DNA from: DATDCY01 sp031406795 [NCBI: Candidatus Rokuibacteriota bacterium]
GTDB lineage: Bacteria > JAUVQV01
Reading direction: 5' to 3'
NCBI GenBank assembly: GCA_031406795.1
Contig: JANOHV010000261.1
Coordinates: 1-21,630 of the forward strand
Length of the DNA: 21,630 nucleotides
Part shown: positions 7,908-13,764 of the stretch, in pieces
Numbering within the stretch: position 1 is the stretch's first letter
Layout: each line of letters opens with the position of its first letter
Position numbers and translations under genes: made by a program
Notes under the pieces: model-generated
The model's database searches: none
The model's input: only the letters and a program-made list of their open reading frames with translations
What the model was told of the DNA's origin: nothing

Positions 7908-8591
7908 ATGAGCACGATTCGTGTCCTGTCCCGAAGCGACGCCCCGTTCCGCGACCGGCGTGAGGCCGGAATTCTGCTCGCCCGCGAGCTGGAGGCCTAT
8001 CGCGCCCGGCGGCCCGTCGTTCTCGGCATCCCCCGCGGAGGCGTCGTCGTCGCGGAGCAGATCGCCGTCGGCCTCGACGCCGAACTCGACATCGTGCTCG
8101 CGCGAAAGATCGGCGCCCCGGGCAATCCCGAGCTCGCGATCGGGGCCGTCGCCGAGGACGGGCATCTGATCCTCGACGAGCGCATCCGGATGCGGCTCGG
8201 GGTGTCGCAGCAGTTCGTCGCCCAGCAGCAGGCCCGCCAGGTCGAAGAGATCGCACGGCGCGTCGCCCTCTTCCGCGCCGTGCGTCCCAAGATCCCGCTC
8301 CAGGGCCGGGTGGTGATCGTCGCCGACGACGGGCTGGCGACCGGGGCCACGATGGAGGCGGCGCTGTGGGCCGTTCACCGCGAGCGACCGGGACACCTCG
8401 TCATCGCGGTGCCGGTGGGCGCGGCCGATACCATCGAGCGGCTGGCCGGACAAGCCGACGAGTTGCTCTGCCTTCAGGCGCCGGAGGACTTCGGCGCCGT
8501 CGGGAGGTTCTTCGTCCGGTTCGACCAGACTACCGACGAAGAGGTCGTCGAGATTCTCCGGAGCCGGCGCGGCACGGGGAAGGAGACCTGA
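7908..8591 (+). CDS. Predicted phosphoribosyltransferase (type I fold)
   Basis: A 227-residue protein of the stand-alone phosphoribosyltransferase-like family. The PRPP-binding loop is [14 protein letters not shown] (136-149), and the N-terminal [17 protein letters not shown] and [20 protein letters not shown] segments are typical of this group. The start at 7908 follows GGAGGAGG at 5 bases; an in-frame ATG at 7833 would add 25 residues of non-coding appearance. The family is often found near stress or DNA-protection genes, and its substrate is not established, so the enzymatic role remains a prediction. It is divergent from sodC (195 bases apart) and followed by the candidate selenoprotein gene 178 bases downstream. 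Confidence 0.9.
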   Translation: MSTIRVLSRSDAPFRDRREAGILLARELEAYRARRPVVLGIPRGGVVVAEQIAVGLDAELDIVLARKIGAPGNPELAIGAVAEDGHLILDERIRMRLGVSQQFVAQQQARQVEEIARRVALFRAVRPKIPLQGRVVIVADDGLATGATMEAALWAVHRERPGHLVIAVPVGAADTIERLAGQADELLCLQAPEDFGAVGRFFVRFDQTTDEEVVEILRSRRGTGKET

Positions 8592-8619
8592 CGGTCATTT
8601 CGCGAGACTCCTGCTCGCT

Positions 8620-8643
8620 GGCCGCAACGGAGCCCTTGCGGCC
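8620..8643. repeat. Perfect 8-bp inverted repeat overlapping a -35 box
   Basis: Arms GGCCGCAA (8620-8627) and TTGCGGCC (8636-8643) are separated by 8 bases. The right arm contains the TTGCGG -35 candidate of the following gene. It may end the upstream transcript (there is no T-tract) or serve as an operator. Confidence 0.5.
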
Positions 8644-8664
8644 GGCCCGACGAGGAACTATCAT
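8636..8664 (+). promoter_or_regulatory. Candidate sigma70 promoter of the small UGA-containing gene
   Basis: TTGCGG (8636-8641), an exact 17-base spacer and TATCAT (8659-8664). The predicted start near 8671 gives a leader of about 100 bases before the ATG at 8770. It is one of the best -35/-10 pairs in the window. Confidence 0.5.
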
Positions 8665-8769
8665 CCAGTGGCAATCCATCGGTAGTCGCCACAACCCCGG
8701 TTCCGGCGGCGGGCGAACAGAGCCCGGCAGCTTTGCGAATCGGTGGAGCAACGAAGCAAGGAGGCTGAC

Positions 8770-9075
8770 ATGGAGAGGAAAGACCTGAAGAAGCTGCTCG
8801 CAGGATTGAGCATCGCGGGCCTTGTGGGGGCCGGCATCAGCACGGTGGCGTTCGTCCAGCCGGCCGCCGCTGCCTGAAGCGGCATGCCCCAGGGTGCAGT
8901 TAGCACCCCGGCCGTCCCGGAAGTCACGGTCCTCGTTGTCAATCAGAAGCCCGTCAAGAACATCCAGGAGCTGAAGCTGATCCTGGATACGCTCACGCCG
9001 GGCGCGAATGTCGCGATCACCTTCCAGAGCCAGGGAAAGAACCTGGCGATCGAGGGCGTGATCAAGCAGAAGTAA
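8770..9075 (+). CDS. Probable small exported selenoprotein with in-frame UGA (Sec36) and PDZ-like C-terminus
   Basis: One continuous frame of 101 residues interrupted only by TGA at codon 36 (8875-8877). AAGGAGG lies five bases before the ATG, so initiation here is strong; the ATG at 8884 just after the TGA has no comparable site. Residues 1-35 look like a signal or leader peptide: charged MERKDLKK, hydrophobic LLAGLSIAGLVGAGISTVAFV, then QPAAAA directly before the UGA. After it come SGMPQGAVSTPAVP and a segment resembling the second half of a PDZ domain (VLVVNQKPVKNIQELKLILD, TPGANVAITF). A 6-bp hairpin starts 14 bases after the UGA, as expected for a bacterial SECIS. If Sec is inserted, it would sit at or near the mature N-terminus. 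The N-terminal segment also recalls, from memory only, leaders of radical-SAM-associated selenopeptides of the 'selenobiotic'/SbtA type. The alternative is a nonsense-mutated gene. Confidence 0.72.
8878..8908 (+). promoter_or_regulatory. Candidate bacterial SECIS element
   Basis: Immediately 3' of the in-frame UGA, GGGTGC (8892-8897) pairs perfectly with GCACCC (8903-8908) around the loop AGTTA (8898-8902). The loop starts 20 bases after the UGA and has a G at its second position. This resembles the E. coli fdhF element, whose apical stem-loop is GGTTGCAGGTCTGCACC. Bacterial SECIS elements lie within the coding region just behind the UGA, as here. Confidence 0.65.
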
Positions 9076-9083
9076 GATCGTCG

Positions 9084-9118
9084 GCCGCACCTGGCCCGCC
9101 AACCGGACCAGGTGCGGC
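9084..9118 (+). terminator. Strong 11-bp hairpin between the UGA gene and the cytochrome gene
   Basis: GCCGCACCTGG (9084-9094) pairs perfectly with CCAGGTGCGGC (9108-9118) around a 13-base loop. It starts 8 bases after the stop codon of the small gene. No T-tract follows; the GGGAGG ribosome site of the next gene begins directly behind it. It could be an attenuator, a stabiliser of the upstream message or a translation control rather than a simple terminator. Confidence 0.6.
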
Positions 9119-9131
9119 GGGAGGCGCATTC

Positions 9132-9905
9132 TTGACGATCTTCCTCATCAAGTCCCTGCTTTCACTGTTGCTGCTGTTCGGCGTCGCGGTGAGCGCATAT
9201 GCCATGCTCGAGGCCTGCGGTCGCGGGGCGGCGGTGGCCTCCGCCGAACGCTTCAAGCGGATCCATCGGGTTGCCGGCTATTCCTCCCTGCTGCTCTTCG
9301 CTCTGCTCGCCTATCTCTGCATCGGCTTCGCCGCGGCGGCGAAAACGGAACCCTCCCCGCGGGCGGCACTGCACAGCGCGCTCGCGTATTCCGTCATCGC
9401 GCTGTTCGTCCTGAAGCTGCTCTTCCTGCGTGTCTATCGCCAGTTCAACGTCCAGGCGCGGATCTTCGGCATCGTCATTTCAGTCGCCATATTCGTGCTG
9501 GTGGGTGTCTCGGCTGGTCACTACCTCACCGTGAGCGGATTGGGGCGGGACCTGACCACGGACAAGAGCGCGTACTTCGAACTGCGAGGGCCGCTGCTGC
9601 GCGTCGTCCGGACCGCTATCCCGCCCCCGGCGGGAATCCGGACCGACTCGCTGAGCATCGCACGCGGCCGGACCATGTTCCTGGCGCGTTGCGCGGGCTG
9701 CCATGACGCGCTGAGCGCAAACATGATCGTGGGTCCGGGGCTCAAGGGTCTGTTCAAGAACGCCGCGCTCCCGGTCAGCAGGCATCCCGCAACCGCCGAA
9801 AGCGTCCGGTTCCAGCTGCGACAGGCCATGCGCGGGATGCCCTCTTTCGACTACCTCACCGAAGAGGAGATGAGCGACCTCATCGCGTACCTCAACACCT
9901 TGTGA
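9132..9905 (+). CDS. Four-helix membrane protein fused to cytochrome c
   Basis: A 257-residue integral membrane protein. Four hydrophobic helices (about residues 3-28, 48-68, 80-100, 110-130) carry histidines at their ends (H45, H81, H130), which could bind b-type haem. A periplasmic linker leads to a class I cytochrome c domain: CAGCH (C187, C190, H191), GPGLKGLF, a likely axial Met in RGMPSF (M236) and the C-terminal helix EEEMSDLIAYLNTL. It probably moves electrons between the membrane and a periplasmic partner. The start is TTG at 9132, with GGGAGG seven bases upstream; the next in-frame ATG would remove half of the first helix. It follows the candidate selenoprotein by 56 bases and may be co-transcribed. 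The membrane half is not assigned to a named family. Confidence 0.85.
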   Translation: MTIFLIKSLLSLLLLFGVAVSAYAMLEACGRGAAVASAERFKRIHRVAGYSSLLLFALLAYLCIGFAAAAKTEPSPRAALHSALAYSVIALFVLKLLFLRVYRQFNVQARIFGIVISVAIFVLVGVSAGHYLTVSGLGRDLTTDKSAYFELRGPLLRVVRTAIPPPAGIRTDSLSIARGRTMFLARCAGCHDALSANMIVGPGLKGLFKNAALPVSRHPATAESVRFQLRQAMRGMPSFDYLTEEEMSDLIAYLNTL

Positions 9906-10000
9906 GGCGCGGGGCGATCAGGATTACCGGAACGGTGGCGGCGCCCGCAGCAACGTCCACTTCTTCAACGGGATGACCCGGAAGCCTGCCTGCTGCGCTG

Positions 10001-10042
10001 TGTGATATCCATCACACCGGACGCCCGAAGTTCCAGTATATT
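10001..10042 (+). promoter_or_regulatory. CRP-type operator with class II promoter geometry
   Basis: TGTGA-TATCCA-TCACA (10001-10016) is an exact match to the CRP consensus TGTGA-N6-TCACA, within a longer GTGTGAT/ATCACAC palindrome. A TATATT -10 (10037-10042) puts the predicted start near 10049, so the operator is centred at about -41, the class II activator position. The regulated gene is the lipoprotein at 10143. Confidence 0.7.
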
Positions 10043-10142
10043 GGCGGGTGCAGGAGTCTACCGAAAGACCGCCAGGCTCGGCGTGCATGCGCATTGGCCG
10101 GGACGGCGGATACGATGCGGACCATTCACGGAGGGCATTGCG

Positions 10143-11138
10143 ATGAAGACGCGAATGATTGGTGCGGCGGCCTTGCTGGCGTTGAGCGCGCTCGCCGGCT
10201 GCGCCGGAAAGACGCAGCAGCTTCAGCTGCGCGACGGCACGGGCGACGCGAAGGAGACGGTCTTCCCGAAAGGGCGCTTGTTCGGCGGCGTGAGCCAGCA
10301 ACAGGTCGGGACGCTCGCCCAGATGGTCGCTGCTACCAACAACACCACATCGGAGCGGCTCGACGCGGTGGATCGAACCACCGGCAAGACCGCCGACGCC
10401 GCGGCGCGGATCGAGACGAAGGCCCTGCAGATTGAGGCGAAGACCCAGCAGATCGAAACCGCTACCCGGGACATCCAGGCCTCGGAAAAGCGGATCGAGT
10501 CGGGCACGACCCAGATCGCGGAGGACACCCGACGGATCGAGGGCGAGACGCTGAAGATCGCCGAGGCCACCCGGCGAATCGACGGCGCGACCCAGTCCAT
10601 CTCGGAAACGACGGCGAAGGTGGCGGACACGACCCGGCGGATCGACGAGACGGGCACGAAGACCTACGACACCACGAGAATGATCCTCGACGCCTTCGAG
10701 AAAGTTTCGAAGAAACAGGGCACCGGCGAGATTACCGTCTTCTTCCCGGTCGCCTCCAGCCGGATCGAGCCCGGTTCGCTGCAATACCAGCGCGTCGTCA
10801 CCTTCGTCGATTTTCTCGCGCGGGAGAGCCGCGGCCGCAAGCTGATGCTTGTCTCCGTCGGCAGCGCATCGGCTTTCGGCCCGAAGGAGATCAACGAGCG
10901 CCTGGCGAAGGAGCGCTCGGAGGCGCCGCTGGAGATCGTCGACCAGTACCTCGTGAACTTGCCGCATGAGTACGTGCGGATCTACGGCACCGGCGACGCC
11001 TACAGCCCGCGCGACGTCTCGTTGAAAGAGCACCAGCGCTATCAGGCCGCGCGGCTGATCGCCTTCTACGAAATGGGTCAGCAGCCGCAGCTCCCGGACG
11101 CGCCTGAACCCGGCCCCGGCGCCGTGTCGCAGCGCTGA
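10143..11138 (+). CDS. Coiled-coil lipoprotein with OmpA-like C-terminal region
   Basis: A 331-residue lipoprotein. The signal ends in the lipobox LSALAGC (C20). Residues 90-167 have Ile or Val at exactly every seventh position (90, 97, 104, 111, 118, 125, 132, 139, 146, 153, 160, 167), twelve registers of repeats such as DTRRIEG and ATRRIDG, so a long parallel coiled-coil stalk is likely. The C-terminal region from about residue 195 (ITVFFPVASSRIEPGSLQYQ, then a helix and NERLAKERSEAP) resembles a diverged OmpA/peptidoglycan-associated fold. The protein may link a membrane to the cell wall or form an extended envelope fibre. The start has GGAGGG seven bases upstream; the longer open frame from 10002 overlaps the CRP-type operator and is rejected. 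It is preceded by a 237-base region holding that promoter. Confidence 0.85.
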   Translation: MKTRMIGAAALLALSALAGCAGKTQQLQLRDGTGDAKETVFPKGRLFGGVSQQQVGTLAQMVAATNNTTSERLDAVDRTTGKTADAAARIETKALQIEAKTQQIETATRDIQASEKRIESGTTQIAEDTRRIEGETLKIAEATRRIDGATQSISETTAKVADTTRRIDETGTKTYDTTRMILDAFEKVSKKQGTGEITVFFPVASSRIEPGSLQYQRVVTFVDFLARESRGRKLMLVSVGSASAFGPKEINERLAKERSEAPLEIVDQYLVNLPHEYVRIYGTGDAYSPRDVSLKEHQRYQAARLIAFYEMGQQPQLPDAPEPGPGAVSQR

Positions 11139-11182
11139 CCGACGGGGGAAGCGCAGCCTCGCCGGTGGCGCGCCTCGGTCAG
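11135..11182. terminator. Possible bidirectional terminator between convergent genes
   Basis: CTGACCGA (11135-11142) pairs with TCGGTCAG (11175-11182), with a smaller CGCC/GGCG hairpin inside (11160-11170). The arms contain both facing stop codons. There are no T-tracts, so function is uncertain. Confidence 0.35.
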
Positions 11183-11403
11183 TCGACCTGCGCGTGGGAT
11201 CCGTCGCAGTAAGGCGGATTCTTCGTGCGCTGGCAGGAACACAGGGCGACCGTTTTCTTCTCCGCGATCACGAACTCCAGCGGCGTGAAGGATGTCCCCT
11301 GGTGCGATCCGTCGCAGAACGGCTCCTTCCGCGACTTCCCGCAGCTGCACCAGTGATAGGTGCCCGGCTCCAACTTCGTGATCAGCGGTGCGTTCTTGCT
11401 CAT
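11179..11403 (-). CDS. Double CDGSH iron-sulfur domain protein
   Basis: A 74-residue protein made almost entirely of two CDGSH motifs: CSCGKSRKEPFCDGSH and CSCQRTKNPPYCDGSH. Each matches CxCx2(S/T)x3PxCDGSH and should bind one [2Fe-2S] cluster through three Cys and one His. Such proteins are labile redox or cluster-transfer proteins. No signal peptide is seen, so it is probably cytoplasmic. The start at 11403 has GGAGGAG just upstream, 11 bases after the SnoaL-like gene on the same strand; the two are probably one transcript. The functional link between an exported SnoaL-like protein and a cytoplasmic iron-sulfur protein is unclear. Confidence 0.94.
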   Translation of the reverse strand: MSKNAPLITKLEPGTYHWCSCGKSRKEPFCDGSHQGTSFTPLEFVIAEKKTVALCSCQRTKNPPYCDGSHAQVD

Positions 11404-11414
11404 GGTCTCCTCCG

Positions 11415-11993
11415 CTACTGCGCGATGCCGAGTTGTTTGAGATAGGTCAGGTTGTCCCAGTAGAGGAACTCCTCGACCATGACTCCGTTCTTCCAGCGGC
11501 CGATGGTGCACATCGGGATCGAGAACCGCTTGCCCGTCGGCTCGATGAACTTCCCGTCGCCGGTGGGCATGGGCTCGGTGAACGTGCCGGTCATGATGCC
11601 GGTCACGGCGGTGTATTCCCCCGAACCGAACTTGATCGGGTGCACCTTGATGCTCGTGTCCGGCGCATAGACGAAGAGGGCCTTGAGATCCTTGATGTGG
11701 ATGTCGATGCCGTTCGTGTGGTGGCCGTCGGGCCAATTGACGACGATCTCCCGGTCGTGGCTCTCGTGCAGCCGCGTCCACTCCTGGTTGCTGAACACGA
11801 CGAAATCCAGCGTGTCGAACGTCTCAAGGTTCCTGGCGATTTGCGCCTGCTCGTCAGTATGCTTCTTCAACTCCTGCACGATCTTTTGCATCTCCGGGGA
11901 GCGCACGCTCTTCGCCGGCTCGGCGGCGAGGGTCCGGGAGGCCAGAATCCCCGCAATCAAGACAAGCAGCCCGGGAACGACCGTCTTCTTCAT
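11415..11993 (-). CDS. Exported SnoaL-like/NTF2-fold protein
   Basis: A 192-residue secreted protein. The signal peptide is MKKTVVPGLLVLIAGILASRTLAA, with cleavage before EPAK. The mature part begins with a charged helical stretch and continues as an NTF2-like/SnoaL fold: WTRLHESHDREIVVNWPDGH, DIHIKDLKALF, TGIMTGTFTEPM, CTIGRWKNGVMVEEFLYWDN. Proteins of this fold range from polyketide cyclases to uncharacterised binding proteins; no reaction can be assigned. The start at 11993 has AGGGAG seven bases upstream. The open frame runs upstream into sequence near the palindromic element, which is not taken as coding. A second exported SnoaL-like gene is at 20542-21021, but the two share little obvious sequence beyond the fold. 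Confidence 0.85.
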   Translation of the reverse strand: MKKTVVPGLLVLIAGILASRTLAAEPAKSVRSPEMQKIVQELKKHTDEQAQIARNLETFDTLDFVVFSNQEWTRLHESHDREIVVNWPDGHHTNGIDIHIKDLKALFVYAPDTSIKVHPIKFGSGEYTAVTGIMTGTFTEPMPTGDGKFIEPTGKRFSIPMCTIGRWKNGVMVEEFLYWDNLTYLKQLGIAQ

Positions 11994-12097
11994 GCCCGTC
12001 TCCCTTCTGATGGCGCTTCGGCGGCAACCCAACGTCCCTGGCGCCGATGATAATCCCCGTAGATCCCGTTGTCGATCCCAAAGCGTCATGGCCGAGG

Positions 12098-12236
12098 AAC
12101 CCTTCAGTGAACGGTGGCCAGATCAGTCCGTTCGCCCTGAGCCCGTCGAAGGGCGTTTGTATGAAGACTCTTTCCCGTTCGTGGTTCGACAGGCTCACCA
12201 CGAACGGGAAAAGTTGCCTCACTTCACTGAAGGGTT
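12098..12236. repeat. REPIN/MITE-like palindromic element
   Basis: A 139-base element bounded by a perfect 14-bp inverted repeat (12098-12111 and 12223-12236; AACCCTTCAGTGAA). Inside are two hairpins with nearly the same 11-base loop in opposite orientation. The first has stem CGCCCT/AGGGCG and loop GAGCCCGTCGA (12133-12155). The second has a 15-bp perfect stem (12171-12185 and 12197-12211) and loop TCGACAGGCTC. Two REP-like units in inverted order fit the REPIN pattern. CCGAGGAACC also occurs directly repeated at 12092-12101 and 12243-12252. The element fills most of the 263-base gap between the radical SAM gene and the SnoaL-like gene. Confidence 0.75.
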
Positions 12237-12256
12237 ACGTGACCGAGGAACCGGCG

Positions 12257-13297
12257 TCACAGAAAGCACTGCGGATCGTCCGCGCAGAGGTCCTCCTCGC
12301 CGCGCGCCGCCGACGACGCCCACGCGATCGCGCGGCAGCCGCGACAGGCGGCCCAGCGGGGACACGTCCCGCACCGCCCGCGATATTCCTCGCGGCTGCG
12401 CAGTCGCGCCAGCACCGGGGACGTCGCCCAGAGCTCGCGGATCGAGTCGCGGCGGACGTTCCCGATCGCCACGGGGAGGCGGCGACAGGGCAGGATCGTC
12501 CCGTCCTCCAGCACCGTAATCCCGGCGAGGCCGGCGGCGCAACCGCCCGCGGGGATCGAGAGCCCGGGGTCGATCGCGGGCGGCCAGAGCACGCAGGAGG
12601 CCAGCGGGTCGCCGGTCACGAACTCCAGCCCCGGCACCGCGGCGGCGGCGATCTCCCGGTAGACCCGCCCGGTTTCCTCCGCGCTGAGCGCCGCCTCCCG
12701 CAATTCGCAACCCCGGCCGGCGGGGACGATGCGCGCGAAGCCGAGGCGCTGCACACCGCGCGCCGCCACCAGCTGCGCGAGGGGCAGGACCTCCGCAGCG
12801 TTCAGGCGCGACAGGGTCATGTTTGCCGTGACGGTCAGACCCGCGGCGATGAGGTGGTCGACACCGCGCAGCGCCGCGTGAAAGGACCCCGGGCCGCGGA
12901 TGTCGTCGTGAACCGGTTCGCGCCCCTCGAGGCTCACCTGAACGGCGCGCACCCCGAGGTCGGCAAGCCGCCGCGCCGCAGCCTCCCCGACGAGCGTGCC
13001 GTTGCTCAGAACCGCGACCGCGAAACCCGCCTCGTGGAAATCGCGAACGATCTCGAACAGATCGCGGCGGAGGAAGGGCTCCCCCCCGGTCAGGCTCACG
13101 GCGGGGGCGAAAGCGAGCCCGTAGGTCTCCTGCCAGGCCTGGATCGTGTCGCGGACTTCGGCGATGAGATCGCGGACCTCGGCGGTGGTCAGTTCCTCAC
13201 CCGCCGCTTCCGTCTGGTAGCAGTGGCGGCAGCGCAGATTGCAGCGTGCGGTGAGGTGCAGCTGCACGAAGAAGCTCAACGGATCGGTGAGCGCCAT
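12257..13297 (-). CDS. Radical SAM/SPASM enzyme, probable peptide maturase
   Basis: A 346-residue radical S-adenosylmethionine enzyme. The core [4Fe-4S] motif is CNLRCRHC (C19, C23, C26), followed by the SAM-binding LTGGEP (69-74). The C-terminus is a SPASM domain with auxiliary-cluster cysteines: C253, C271 (in the GxxxxC arrangement GTILPC), C309, C312, C318, C321, C338 and C344. SPASM enzymes mostly modify ribosomal peptides (PqqE, MftC) or proteins (anaerobic sulfatase maturases). A 34-residue peptide gene lies directly upstream on the same strand, supporting a RiPP-type role. The ATG at 13297 lacks a clear Shine-Dalgarno sequence; TATCAT sits six bases upstream, so the message may be leaderless or translation coupled. 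The exact subfamily is not recognised, and a haem-biosynthesis-like role (NirJ-type) cannot be excluded. Confidence 0.9.
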   Translation of the reverse strand: MALTDPLSFFVQLHLTARCNLRCRHCYQTEAAGEELTTAEVRDLIAEVRDTIQAWQETYGLAFAPAVSLTGGEPFLRRDLFEIVRDFHEAGFAVAVLSNGTLVGEAAARRLADLGVRAVQVSLEGREPVHDDIRGPGSFHAALRGVDHLIAAGLTVTANMTLSRLNAAEVLPLAQLVAARGVQRLGFARIVPAGRGCELREAALSAEETGRVYREIAAAAVPGLEFVTGDPLASCVLWPPAIDPGLSIPAGGCAAGLAGITVLEDGTILPCRRLPVAIGNVRRDSIRELWATSPVLARLRSREEYRGRCGTCPRWAACRGCRAIAWASSAARGEEDLCADDPQCFL

Positions 13298-13334
13298 GGG
13301 GCGATGATAACACTACGGCGGGACGGGGGATGGC

Positions 13335-13379
13335 GGGTGCGGCGGCGTCCTCACTCGGCGGAAATCCGCCGCCGCACCC
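13335..13379 (-). terminator. 13-bp hairpin between peptide gene and radical SAM gene
   Basis: GGGTGCGGCGGCG (13335-13347) pairs perfectly with CGCCGCCGCACCC (13367-13379) around 19 bases. It lies 45 bases after the peptide stop codon and 37 bases before the maturase ATG. No T-tract follows on the minus strand. A hairpin here could reduce read-through or protect the upstream message, giving more precursor than enzyme. Confidence 0.55.
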
Positions 13380-13424
13380 GGAACTCTGCATCGCCGACCG
13401 GCGACGTCACGATTTTCAGGAGTT

Positions 13425-13529
13425 TCACTTGCGGCAGACCTTGACCGACTGCTCACTCAGAGCCTTCTTCAGCGCCGTCCAGTGCGCCGCTTCCTGCTCC
13501 CGCGCCTGCTTGCTGATTGCCTTCTTCAT
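13425..13529 (-). CDS. 34-residue peptide, candidate substrate of the radical SAM enzyme
   Basis: A short gene, easily overlooked by gene callers. GAGGAGGTG lies a few bases before the ATG at 13529, one of the best ribosome sites in the window. The product starts MKKAISKQAREQEAAHW, continues as a charged amphipathic helix (TALKKALSEQ) and ends SVKVCRK. It has one Trp and a single Cys, four residues before the end. A helical charged leader with a reactive residue near the C-terminus is what a RiPP precursor looks like. It lies 127 bases upstream of the radical SAM/SPASM gene on the same strand. No named precursor family is recognised. It could instead be a small unrelated protein; the strong ribosome site makes translation likely. 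Confidence 0.7.
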   Translation of the reverse strand: MKKAISKQAREQEAAHWTALKKALSEQSVKVCRK

Positions 13530-13764
13530 CCGTATCACCTCCTCTCTTCCTGCAGTTGAGCGCAGCGCCTCTGCCTCCGCGCCGATCCATAGGCGGTATC
13601 ACTAACAGAGATACACCCTGTCCGCCGCGGACGCAAGACCAGCGACCCGGCCAGACAATTGCACTGTGGCCCGCGGAGCCGGGGGGGCGGAGTGGCAGCT
13701 CAGGCCTTGGCGCCGACGCGGCGCCTCATTCTCATCCGCACCGAAGGGTGGTATACCTCACTGC

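Noticed and set aside
7713-8453. N-terminal extension of sodC over the divergent phosphoribosyltransferase gene
   Set aside because: A clear signal peptide and ribosome site fix the start at 7712; the extension is antisense to a recognisable gene.
8884-9075. A separate 63-residue gene starting just after the UGA
   Set aside because: It has no Shine-Dalgarno sequence and is in the same frame as the strongly initiated upstream part, so one UGA-containing gene is the better reading, though reinitiation is not excluded.
13380-13427. The stop codon of the 34-residue peptide as a second Sec codon, since a TCGCC/GGCGA hairpin with a GACC/GGTC loop follows
   Set aside because: Two more in-frame TGAs follow within six codons and the readthrough sequence does not look coding, so an ordinary stop is more likely.
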